The notes under the pieces were generated by a model. That model worked only from the letters and a program-made list of their open reading frames with translations. It did no database searches and was not told the DNA's origin. DNA of 53,847 bases from positions 1 through 53,847 of the forward strand of contig JAJZDX010000030.1 in assembly GCA_021805865.1 (NCBI GenBank), in the 5' to 3' direction. This DNA is from Pseudomonadota bacterium. GTDB lineage: Bacteria; Pseudomonadota; Gammaproteobacteria; Steroidobacterales; Steroidobacteraceae. The position numbers and the translations under genes are program-made. Shown here in pieces: positions 7,523 through 14,905 of this stretch; positions within the stretch are counted from its first letter, which is position 1; each line of letters opens with the position of its first letter.

Positions 7523-9880
7523 ATGTCCTCGCTGTGCAGTTTCCGTGAGCTCGGCCGCCGGGCGGCTTGCGCGCTGACCGCCCTGCTCGTCGCGGCATCC
7601 GCCTCGGCCGCCGCGCCGAAGGCCCTGACACACGCGGACTACGCGCGCGCCGAGAGGCTCATGCCCTACGACGCCGACCCGCTCGTGCTGCACTCCGTGA
7701 GCCACGTGACCTGGGTCAATGACGGGCACTTCTGGTACCGGACGCGCACGGCTCACGGCAGCGAGTTCATTCTCGTGAATGCGGCCACCGGCGCCCGGCG
7801 TCCGGCATTCGACCAGGCGCGGCTTGCCGCGGCGCTTTCGGCCGCTGCCGGCGCGCGATATGGCGGCGGGAGCCTGCCGTTTGACACCTTCGGGCTGTCG
7901 CGCGAGGGGGGCACGGTGTCGTTCGATATCGGCGCCCGTCGCTGGTCCTGCGACATGCGGCGTGACCGCTGCCGGTTCGTGCCACGGCTGAGTCGCGACG
8001 AGGCGCGCTCGCCCGACGGGAAATGGGCCGCGTTCATTCGGGATCACAATCTGTGGGTCCGCAATCTTGCGACCGGGGCCGAGACGCAGCTCACCTTCGA
8101 TGGGGCAAAGAGCTTCGGATACGCCACCGACAACATGGGATGGGAGCACTCCCGGCGGGCGGTGGTCAGCTGGTCCCCCGATTCGCGGCGGATCGCGACC
8201 TATCGGCTCGATGAGCGCGGTGTTGCGGACATGTACCTCGTCAGGACCGAGGTGGGCCATCCGACGCTCGAGGCCTGGCCGTACGCCATGCCGGGCGACA
8301 AGGTGGTGCCGACGATCCGGCGCGTGGTGATCGACGTCCCCGCCCGCAAGGTGGTGCGGCTGAGGATGGCGCCGGACCAGGCGCGCACCGCTCATTGCTA
8401 CGCTCTCAACTGCGGCCCGGATGGCTCGATGACCGATGTGCAATGGAGTCCGGGCGGCCGGCGCTTCGCTTTCGTCTCCGTGTCGAGGGACCACAGGACC
8501 GCCTGGCTGCGGGTTGCCGATGCGCGAACGGGCGTCGTGCGCACGGTGATCGAAGAGCGGACGAGGAGCTTCTACGAGTCGGCTACGGGGCCGTATCAGA
8601 ATGCGGTGAACTGGCGGTACCTGTTCGGGAGTCACGAGGCGATCTGGTTCTCGCAGCGCGCCGGCTGGGGGAATCTGTATCTGTACGACACGCGGACCGG
8701 GAAGCTCAAGAACAGGATCACCACCGGCGCCTGGAACGTCGTCGATCTGCTGAAAGTCGATCGCAGGCGCCGCCTGCTCTATCTTCTCGGCGTGGGTCGG
8801 GAGGCGGGAAATCCCTACTTCGCCTACCTTTACCGGGTCGGCTTCGACGGGCGCCATCTGCGGCTGCTCACCCCGCAGATCGCGAACCACGTGGTCTCGA
8901 TGTCACCCTCCGGGCGCTACTTCGTCGACACCTACTCCACGCCCGATACGCCGCCGGTGACGGTGCTGCGGACCGGTAACGGCCGGCTGATCAGCACGCT
9001 CGAGAAAGCCGATATCTCGCGACTGCGCGCCGCCGGCTGGCGCCCGCCGGTGCCGATCACCGTGAAGGCGCACAACGGTGTCACGAATCTCTATGGACTG
9101 ATGTTCGAGCCGGCGGACTTCCATCCCGGGCGCCAATATCCGCTCATCGACCGGATCTATCCCGGACCGCAGATCGGCAGCGTGATGCACTGGGGCTTCG
9201 AGGCCGCGCACGGGGACTCGCAGGCCCTTGCGCAGCTCGGCTTCATCGTCGTGCAGATCGACGGCAGGGGCACCTCGCTGCGATCGCAGCGCTTCGAGGA
9301 CGCCTATCACGGCGATCTGATCAACAACACGCTGCCCGACCAGGTGGCCGCCATCCGCCGGCTCGCTCGCCGCTACCGGTGGATCGATCTGAGGCGGGTG
9401 GGCATCCTCGGGCATTCGGGCGGCGGCTACGCGGCCGTGGCGGCGATGTTGCGCTATCCGAAGTTCTTCAAGGTGGGTGTTGCGGAGTCCGGCAATTACG
9501 ACCAGAGGGGCTACGAGGCCGACTGGGGTGAGCAGTACATGGGCCTTCTCAAGCGCGGGCCCGACGGCCGCTCGAATTACGATCGTCAGGACGATCAGCG
9601 CTATGCGGGAAACCTGCGCGGGCACCTTTTGCTCATCGATGGCACCATGGACCGCAATGTCCCGCCTTACCTCACGATGCTGCTCGTGAAGGCCCTGATC
9701 GATGCCAACAAGAACTTCAGCCTGATCATGCTGCCTAACCAGGACCACACGTATCGGGGCGTGGCGCGGCTTTATGCCGTGCGGCGCAGCTGGGACTACT
9801 TCGTGCGCCACCTGCTCGGAGCGCGGCCGCCGTTGGAGTTTGCGCTGCATCCGCCGGCCGGTGCGCCGCGGAACTGGTGA
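7523..9880 (+). CDS. Secreted S9-family serine peptidase (dipeptidyl peptidase IV-like)
   Basis: A 785-aa prolyl-oligopeptidase-clan enzyme, expected to remove dipeptides (often X-Pro) from peptide N-termini in the periplasm. The start ATG 7523 follows GGGGAGAGGG. The first ~30 residues form a signal peptide (ALTALLVAASASAAA). Residues ~60-500 carry a DPPIV_N-type beta-propeller (SPDGKWAAFIRDHNLWVRN, WSPDSRRIATYR), followed by the alpha/beta-hydrolase domain with Ser632 in GHSGGG, Asp710 in DGTMDRN and His742 in NQDHTY. Length fits the family. It follows TonB receptor 1 and may trim peptide substrates brought in by it. S9 enzymes next to TonB receptors also occur as lasso-peptide isopeptidases, but no lasso genes are present here. 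Confidence 0.92.
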   Translation: MSSLCSFRELGRRAACALTALLVAASASAAAPKALTHADYARAERLMPYDADPLVLHSVSHVTWVNDGHFWYRTRTAHGSEFILVNAATGARRPAFDQARLAAALSAAAGARYGGGSLPFDTFGLSREGGTVSFDIGARRWSCDMRRDRCRFVPRLSRDEARSPDGKWAAFIRDHNLWVRNLATGAETQLTFDGAKSFGYATDNMGWEHSRRAVVSWSPDSRRIATYRLDERGVADMYLVRTEVGHPTLEAWPYAMPGDKVVPTIRRVVIDVPARKVVRLRMAPDQARTAHCYALNCGPDGSMTDVQWSPGGRRFAFVSVSRDHRTAWLRVADARTGVVRTVIEERTRSFYESATGPYQNAVNWRYLFGSHEAIWFSQRAGWGNLYLYDTRTGKLKNRITTGAWNVVDLLKVDRRRRLLYLLGVGREAGNPYFAYLYRVGFDGRHLRLLTPQIANHVVSMSPSGRYFVDTYSTPDTPPVTVLRTGNGRLISTLEKADISRLRAAGWRPPVPITVKAHNGVTNLYGLMFEPADFHPGRQYPLIDRIYPGPQIGSVMHWGFEAAHGDSQALAQLGFIVVQIDGRGTSLRSQRFEDAYHGDLINNTLPDQVAAIRRLARRYRWIDLRRVGILGHSGGGYAAVAAMLRYPKFFKVGVAESGNYDQRGYEADWGEQYMGLLKRGPDGRSNYDRQDDQRYAGNLRGHLLLIDGTMDRNVPPYLTMLLVKALIDANKNFSLIMLPNQDHTYRGVARLYAVRRSWDYFVRHLLGARPPLEFALHPPAGAPRNW

Positions 9881-9913
9881 GGTCGGGGGCGTCTCGGGCG
9901 CACGCCGCCGGTC

Positions 9914-11389
9914 TCAGGCGCCATCGGGCAGCGGGACCCGCCGGCTGCGCAGTCCCTCGATGAGCGGCACGAGGTGAGTGCGGTAATGGCGCCAGCGTCC
10001 GGAGGAAGTGCCGTAGATCGGCCGCCGCGCCTGCGAGGCGCTCGCGGTGAGGGACACCGCGGAGTTGTTCTCGACCGCGACCGCACCGTCGCTCCAGTCA
10101 AGGCCGCAGAAGCGCGCCGCCGCGGCCGCCGTGGCGAGCGGAGCGCTCACCAGCGCCTCGTACTGGACCTCGTGGACGGATTCCCCGAGTGTGGCCCGCC
10201 AGTGGGCCGCCAGCCGGGCATACCCCGCGTAGTAGCGCGAGAGGTCCTCGAAGTCGTAGCTGAACGGATATGCCGCGCCGAACAGGGTGCGGTACATGGC
10301 GAAGCAGCTGTCGAGCGCGGTGCGGCTCACGAGCAGCAGCTTCGCCTGCGGCAAGGCGCGATGAATGGCGCCAAGATAAAGATAATTCATGGGCAGTTTC
10401 TCGAGGACGAAATCCTCGCCGCGGCCGCTCGCCGCGAGCCTCGCATAATGGGCGGCGACGGCGGCCGGATCCGCCGCCGCCGCCCGCTCGAACACGTCCG
10501 CCCCGGGGGCGCTCTGCGCGGCGGATGCGCCGAGGAGCGCGCGCGCGAAGTTGTCGGTCTCGCCGTTGGAGCGCACGCCTGGGAGATTGGTCAGAATGCG
10601 CTCGAGCAGGGTGGTGCCCGATCGCGGCAGGCCGACGATGAAAATGAACCGACCGCTGTCCCGCCCGTCCGCGCGGCATGCCGGCGCGGGCTGCGGGAAT
10701 GCCGCCGCGATGCGCCTCAGTTTGCGCTCATCGACCCCGACCTCATACTGCAGATGGCGGCGGCGGGTGCGAGCGGCCTGTGAGAACCAGTGAAAGGCCT
10801 CATCGAACTGTTGCAGGTCATCGAGCTCCTTGCCGAGGGCGTAGCCGAGCGATACCCGCGCTGCGTCGGCGAGTTCCGCGCGGCAGAGCCTCGCGCGCAG
10901 CTCCGCGACATGATTGGCCCCGGGGGTCTGAACCTTGAGCTCCGAGCGCAGCAGATAGCTGCGATATTCGTGCTCATCGAGGGCGATCGCCCGATCGCAG
11001 GCCGCCTCCGCTTGCGCAAGCCTGCCGAAGCTGCGCTCGCTGGAGGCGAGGTTGTACCAATGCCGGGGTGTGTCCGGCGCGAGCTGCGCCGCGCGCCGAT
11101 ACAGAGCGTTGGCGCGCGTATGGTGCCCGAGATTCATCGAGACGTAGGCGAGGGCATCGCAGGCGTCGGCGCCGGCCGGCTCGAGTCCGGCCGCATGCTC
11201 GATGAGCGCGTCCGCTTCCGGGGCGCGACCGAGCCCCACCAGGATCGTCGCCAACAGACCGTGAGCGCAGGTGCACATGCTTTTGCCGGCGACGGCCCGC
11301 TCGGCGAGGACCAGCGCCTCCGGAAGGCGCCCGGCGCGCATCAAGCGGAATGCCTCTATGTCGGGTGCCGTGGGGGTCATGGAGAGCAT
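9914..11389 (-). CDS. Tetratricopeptide-repeat sulfotransferase
   Basis: A 491-aa protein with TPR-like helices (residues ~10-210, for example LAQAEAACDRAIALDEHEYR) joined to a PAPS-dependent sulfotransferase domain. The 5'-phosphosulfate loop is GLPRSGTT at 253-260, and LLVSRTALDSCFAMYRTLFG resembles the 3'-phosphate site. It would transfer sulfate to an unknown acceptor in the cytoplasm. It converges with the S9 peptidase gene (33-nt gap) and diverges from the DgcA-like operon, sharing that intergenic region with promoter site C. The start is ATG 11389, with an in-frame ATG 9 nt later. Such proteins are common near TonB receptors in related bacteria as far as I recall; a role in methylamine use is not evident. 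Confidence 0.85.
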   Translation of the reverse strand: MLSMTPTAPDIEAFRLMRAGRLPEALVLAERAVAGKSMCTCAHGLLATILVGLGRAPEADALIEHAAGLEPAGADACDALAYVSMNLGHHTRANALYRRAAQLAPDTPRHWYNLASSERSFGRLAQAEAACDRAIALDEHEYRSYLLRSELKVQTPGANHVAELRARLCRAELADAARVSLGYALGKELDDLQQFDEAFHWFSQAARTRRRHLQYEVGVDERKLRRIAAAFPQPAPACRADGRDSGRFIFIVGLPRSGTTLLERILTNLPGVRSNGETDNFARALLGASAAQSAPGADVFERAAAADPAAVAAHYARLAASGRGEDFVLEKLPMNYLYLGAIHRALPQAKLLLVSRTALDSCFAMYRTLFGAAYPFSYDFEDLSRYYAGYARLAAHWRATLGESVHEVQYEALVSAPLATAAAAARFCGLDWSDGAVAVENNSAVSLTASASQARRPIYGTSSGRWRHYRTHLVPLIEGLRSRRVPLPDGA

Positions 11390-11472
11390 ATCGGAAGTCT
11401 CGCGCCTTATACCGCGCGGCGCTGCCCTGGTCGAGCCCGCCCCGAAGCGAGCGATCGGCGGGGGCTGGAAAT

Positions 11473-11536
11473 AGCTGATTTCCTAGCAACCGCGCGCGAC
11501 AGCCAAGGCGGGGCACGAGTGCCCGGGGGTATGGTC
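11473..11536 (+). promoter_or_regulatory. CCTAGCAA-N40-TATGGTC promoter for the DgcA-like operon (site C)
   Basis: AGCTGATTTCCTAGCAA at 11473-11489 matches 13 of 17 positions of the box at sites A and B, including an unbroken TCCTAGCAA. Exactly 40 nt later comes TATGGTC (11530-11536), one base different from TATCGTC. The GTG start of the DgcA-like gene is 33 nt downstream. A CAA trinucleotide is again 15-17 nt after the box. Confidence 0.65.
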
Positions 11537-11568
11537 CGTGCGGAGTCGGCGCATTCAGGACAAGACTC

Positions 11569-13608
11569 GTGAGTTCGAGCGATCCGCTGTTGCAGCCTTA
11601 CCAATTGAAGCACCTCACACTGCGCAATCGGATCATGACGACGGCGCACGAGCCGGCCTATCCGGAGGAGGGCATGCCGAAGGCGCGCTACCGCGCCTAC
11701 CACGCCGAGCGCGCCAGGGGGGGCATCGCGTTGGCCATGACCGCGGGCTCCGCGGCGGTCTCCCGCGACAGCCCGCCGGCGTTCAACAACATTCTGCTTT
11801 ACAAGGACGAGGTCGTCCCCTGGATGAAGGACCTGGCGGATGCCTGTCACGAGCACGGTGCCGCCGTGATGGTCCAGATCACCCACCTCGGGCGCCGCAC
11901 CCGGTGGGATCGCAGTTTCTGGCTGCCGGTGCTCTCCCCCTCGCACCGCAGGGAGGCCGCCCACCGCGCCTTCCCGAAGAAGATCGAGGACTGGGATATC
12001 CGGCGCATCGTCGCGGAGTATGCCGACGCCGCCGAGCGCATGCGGGCCGCCGGGCTCGACGGCATCGAGCTCGAAGCCTATGGCCATCTCATCGACCAGT
12101 TCTGGTCGCCTCTGACCAATGACCTCGAGGGACCCTACGGCGGCTCGCTCGAGAACCGCATGCGCTTCACTTTCGAGGTGCTCGCCGCAATCCGCAGGCG
12201 CGTCGGCTCCGAGTTCATCGTCGGGATCCGCTGCACCGCCGAGGAGCGGCTCGCCGGCGGGCTCACGCGCGAGGAAGGACTCGAGATCTCGCGGCGCCTC
12301 AAGGCAAGCGGCATGGTCGATTTCCTCAATGTCATCCGCGGGCACATCGACACCGACGCTGGGCTGACGGACGTGATCCCGATCCAGGGCATGCCGAGCG
12401 CTCCGCACCTTGATTTCGCGGGCGAGGTGCGTGCGGCGATCGGTCTGCCCACCTTCCATGCGGGCCGCATCCAGGATGCCGCCACGGCGCGGCACGCCAT
12501 CGTCTCCGGCAAGCTCGACATGGTCGGGCTCACGCGCGCGCACATGGCCGACCCGCACATCGTGCGCAAGCTCGCCCGTGGGCGCGAGGAGGACATCCGC
12601 CCCTGTGTCGGGGCCAATTACTGCCTCGACCGGATCTACCAGGGCGGATCGGCCTATTGCATCCACAACGCGGCGACCGGGCGGGAGCTGTCGATGCCGC
12701 ACGAGATCGCGCGCGCACCGCTCAAGCGCCGGATCGTCGTGGTCGGCGCCGGCCCCGGCGGGCTCGAGGCGGCGCGGGTCGCCGCGGAGCGCGGCCACGA
12801 GGTGCTCGTGCTGGAGGCGGGTTCCGAGCCCGGCGGTCAGGTGAGGCTCACCGCCCGCAGCCGCAGCCGTCGCGAGATGCTCGGCATCATCGAGTGGCGC
12901 ATGGCACAGTGTCTGGCGCGCGGGGTGAAGTTTCGCTTCGGGACGTGGGCGGAGGCCGAGGATGTCCTCGCCGAGTCCCCGGAGGTGGTCGTGGTCGCGA
13001 CCGGGGGCCTGCCCCACCTCGAGGTGCTCGAATCGGGCAACGAGTTGCTGGTGTCCAGTTGGGATATCATCTCCGGGAGCGTCGCGCCGCGCTCGAGCGT
13101 GCTGCTTTTCGATGACGCCGGCGATCATGCGGGGCTGCAGGCGGCCGAGATCATCGCCGCGGCCGGTGCGAGGCTCGAGATCATGACGCCGGACCGGTGT
13201 TTCGCGCCGGAGGTCATGAGCATGAATCTCGTCCCGTACATGCGCAGCCTGCAGAAGCACGAGGTGACCTTTACGGTGGCGTTGCGGCTGGAGCAGGTCT
13301 GCCGGGAGGGCGAAGGGCTGCTCGGCGTCTTGGGCAGCGATTACGGCGGCGTACGCAACGAGCGGCGGGTCGATCAGATCGTAGTCAATCACGGGACGAT
13401 TCCCAACGAGGAGCTGTATTTCGCGCTCAAGCCCCTGTCCGCGAACCTCGGGGAGGTCGATCACGACCGGCTCATCGCGGGGCTTGCCCAGACCGCCCGG
13501 CCGAACCCCCGAGGGGGGTTTCAGCTCTTTCGCATCGGCGATGCAGTCGCCTCGCGCAACACCCATGCGGCGATCTATGACGCCCTGAGGCTGCTCAAGG
13601 ATCTTTGA
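11569..13608 (+). CDS. TMADH/DgcA-like FMN/Fe-S/FAD N-demethylase
   Basis: A 679-aa old-yellow-enzyme fusion of the trimethylamine dehydrogenase / 2,4-dienoyl-CoA reductase class. The N-terminal TIM barrel (residues 1-340) binds FMN and substrate; an Fe-S cluster segment follows at ~346-364; a Rossmann FAD/ADP domain begins at RRIVVVGAGPGGLEAARVAA. Relatives oxidatively N-demethylate dimethylglycine (DgcA), proline betaine derivatives (StcD) or trimethylamine. The cluster segment reads Cys346, Ala349, Cys352, Cys364, so the second of four usual cysteines is alanine. I think some DgcA-type proteins share this, but cannot confirm. The start is GTG 11569. It heads an operon with an MFS carrier and a CocE hydrolase behind promoter site C. 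No dgcB or etfAB partner lies beside it. Confidence 0.82.
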   Translation: MSSSDPLLQPYQLKHLTLRNRIMTTAHEPAYPEEGMPKARYRAYHAERARGGIALAMTAGSAAVSRDSPPAFNNILLYKDEVVPWMKDLADACHEHGAAVMVQITHLGRRTRWDRSFWLPVLSPSHRREAAHRAFPKKIEDWDIRRIVAEYADAAERMRAAGLDGIELEAYGHLIDQFWSPLTNDLEGPYGGSLENRMRFTFEVLAAIRRRVGSEFIVGIRCTAEERLAGGLTREEGLEISRRLKASGMVDFLNVIRGHIDTDAGLTDVIPIQGMPSAPHLDFAGEVRAAIGLPTFHAGRIQDAATARHAIVSGKLDMVGLTRAHMADPHIVRKLARGREEDIRPCVGANYCLDRIYQGGSAYCIHNAATGRELSMPHEIARAPLKRRIVVVGAGPGGLEAARVAAERGHEVLVLEAGSEPGGQVRLTARSRSRREMLGIIEWRMAQCLARGVKFRFGTWAEAEDVLAESPEVVVVATGGLPHLEVLESGNELLVSSWDIISGSVAPRSSVLLFDDAGDHAGLQAAEIIAAAGARLEIMTPDRCFAPEVMSMNLVPYMRSLQKHEVTFTVALRLEQVCREGEGLLGVLGSDYGGVRNERRVDQIVVNHGTIPNEELYFALKPLSANLGEVDHDRLIAGLAQTARPNPRGGFQLFRIGDAVASRNTHAAIYDALRLLKDL

Positions 13609-13690
13609 TATCGGCTGGTGATGGCACGGCGCCGCGCGCATCCTGAGTTCGCAGACGATCGGCACAAAGCCGGCCCGAGGGGAGTCCGCA

Positions 13691-14887
13691 TTGCAACAGA
13701 GTGTCGAAAGCTTCTCGCCCCCGCCCGAGCGTGCGGCCCTCGCAGCGGCCGGCCTCGCCCTGGTGGTGATCGGCGCCAGCATGTTCAACATCCTGCCGCT
13801 GCTCACGGCGGGAGCCGCCGACAAGCTCGGATTCTCGGCGCGGCAGGTCGGAGTGATGTCCTCGGTCCTCACCGTCGCCTCCGGCCTGAGCGCCCTGTTG
13901 GCCGGATTGTGGGTCCGCTCCCTGCCTTGGCCCCGCGCGGCCGCTGCGGCCCTCGGCGGCATGTGTCTTTGTCTGCTGATCGCTCTGCGCGTGCGCGGCT
14001 ACTGGGTATCGGTGTCGATGCTCGGGGCCGCGGCCTTTTTCGCGAGCGCCGCCTTCTCGCTCGGGATGACGATCGTTTCCGATCGGCACGAGTCGGCGCG
14101 CGGCTTCGGCCTGGCGGTCTCGGCGCAGGCCGCCTATCAGATCGCCGCTCTTTGGGCGGGACCGATCCTGCTGCGCCTCTCGGGACTGAACGGGGTGCTG
14201 CTGCTGCTCGCGGTCCCGGCGGCTCTGGCCATCGCTCTGATGCCCCTGCTGCCGGCGAAAGGCCGTGCGATAGCGCGCGAGGCTCACGGCGGCCTTCTTC
14301 GGCCGGCGCCGCTGCTCGCATTCCTGGGCTTCGCCACGTTCTTCGTGGGCGCCGGGGCGTATTGGACCTATATCGAGCTGATGGGGCAGGCGCAAGGGAT
14401 GGCGGCCCACGTCGTCGCCGACACTGTCGCGCTGAGCGTGGCGGCGGGAATTCCGGGCGGACTGCTCGCCTCGGCACAGGGCGGCCGGCTCGGCACGCTG
14501 TGGCCGCTGGCGTTCGCAACCTGTCTCACTCTGGTTGCGGCGTTCTTTCTGGGCGCCATCCGCGGCGTGGTGGCCTTCGGCGCGGCGGGGATCCTCTATT
14601 ACTTCTCCTGGTGCTACTCCCTGGCATATCAATTCACGCTCGTCAACCTGGTCGATGTCACGGGGCGCGCCGTGGCGCTCACCGGGGGGTGCGCGTTCTT
14701 CGGCTCGGCGGGGGGCTCGGCATTGGCGGCGCTGTTCGTGACTCCAAGCGACTATCACCCCGTGGTGTGGATCGTCGTCGCCGCGGCCTGCGTCAGTTTT
14801 GTGATGTACGCGCTCGCCTCACTGATCCATGGGCGCGTGATGCGTGTCGATGCGCGGCCCGCGCCGGTCGGGCGTTCCGAGGCATAG
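13691..14887 (+). CDS. MFS transporter in the DgcA-like operon
   Basis: A 398-aa membrane protein with about 12 hydrophobic segments in two halves (ALVVIGASMFNILPLLTAGA, LLAFLGFATFFVGAGAYWTY, WIVVAAACVSFVMYALASLI). The start is TTG 13691, supported by GAGGGGAG about 6 nt upstream. It lies 82 nt after the demethylase and 18 nt before the CocE hydrolase, so it probably imports the substrate shared by them. No substrate-specific motif is recognised. Confidence 0.8.
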   Translation: MQQSVESFSPPPERAALAAAGLALVVIGASMFNILPLLTAGAADKLGFSARQVGVMSSVLTVASGLSALLAGLWVRSLPWPRAAAAALGGMCLCLLIALRVRGYWVSVSMLGAAAFFASAAFSLGMTIVSDRHESARGFGLAVSAQAAYQIAALWAGPILLRLSGLNGVLLLLAVPAALAIALMPLLPAKGRAIAREAHGGLLRPAPLLAFLGFATFFVGAGAYWTYIELMGQAQGMAAHVVADTVALSVAAGIPGGLLASAQGGRLGTLWPLAFATCLTLVAAFFLGAIRGVVAFGAAGILYYFSWCYSLAYQFTLVNLVDVTGRAVALTGGCAFFGSAGGSALAALFVTPSDYHPVVWIVVAAACVSFVMYALASLIHGRVMRVDARPAPVGRSEA

Positions 14888-14905
14888 ATACAGAAGGGGT
14901 AAAGC

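Noticed and set aside
4865-9880. Lasso-peptide import and isopeptidase pair (TonB receptor plus S9 enzyme)
   Set aside because: No precursor peptide, asparagine-synthetase-like or RRE/protease genes nearby, and the surroundings concern N-methyl compounds.
11407-13962. Very long minus-strand open frame opposite the DgcA-like gene (and a similar one at 27416-30391 opposite soxDA)
   Set aside because: Translations are low-complexity Arg/Ala/Asp/His-rich shadows typical of high-GC DNA; the opposite-strand products have clear family motifs.
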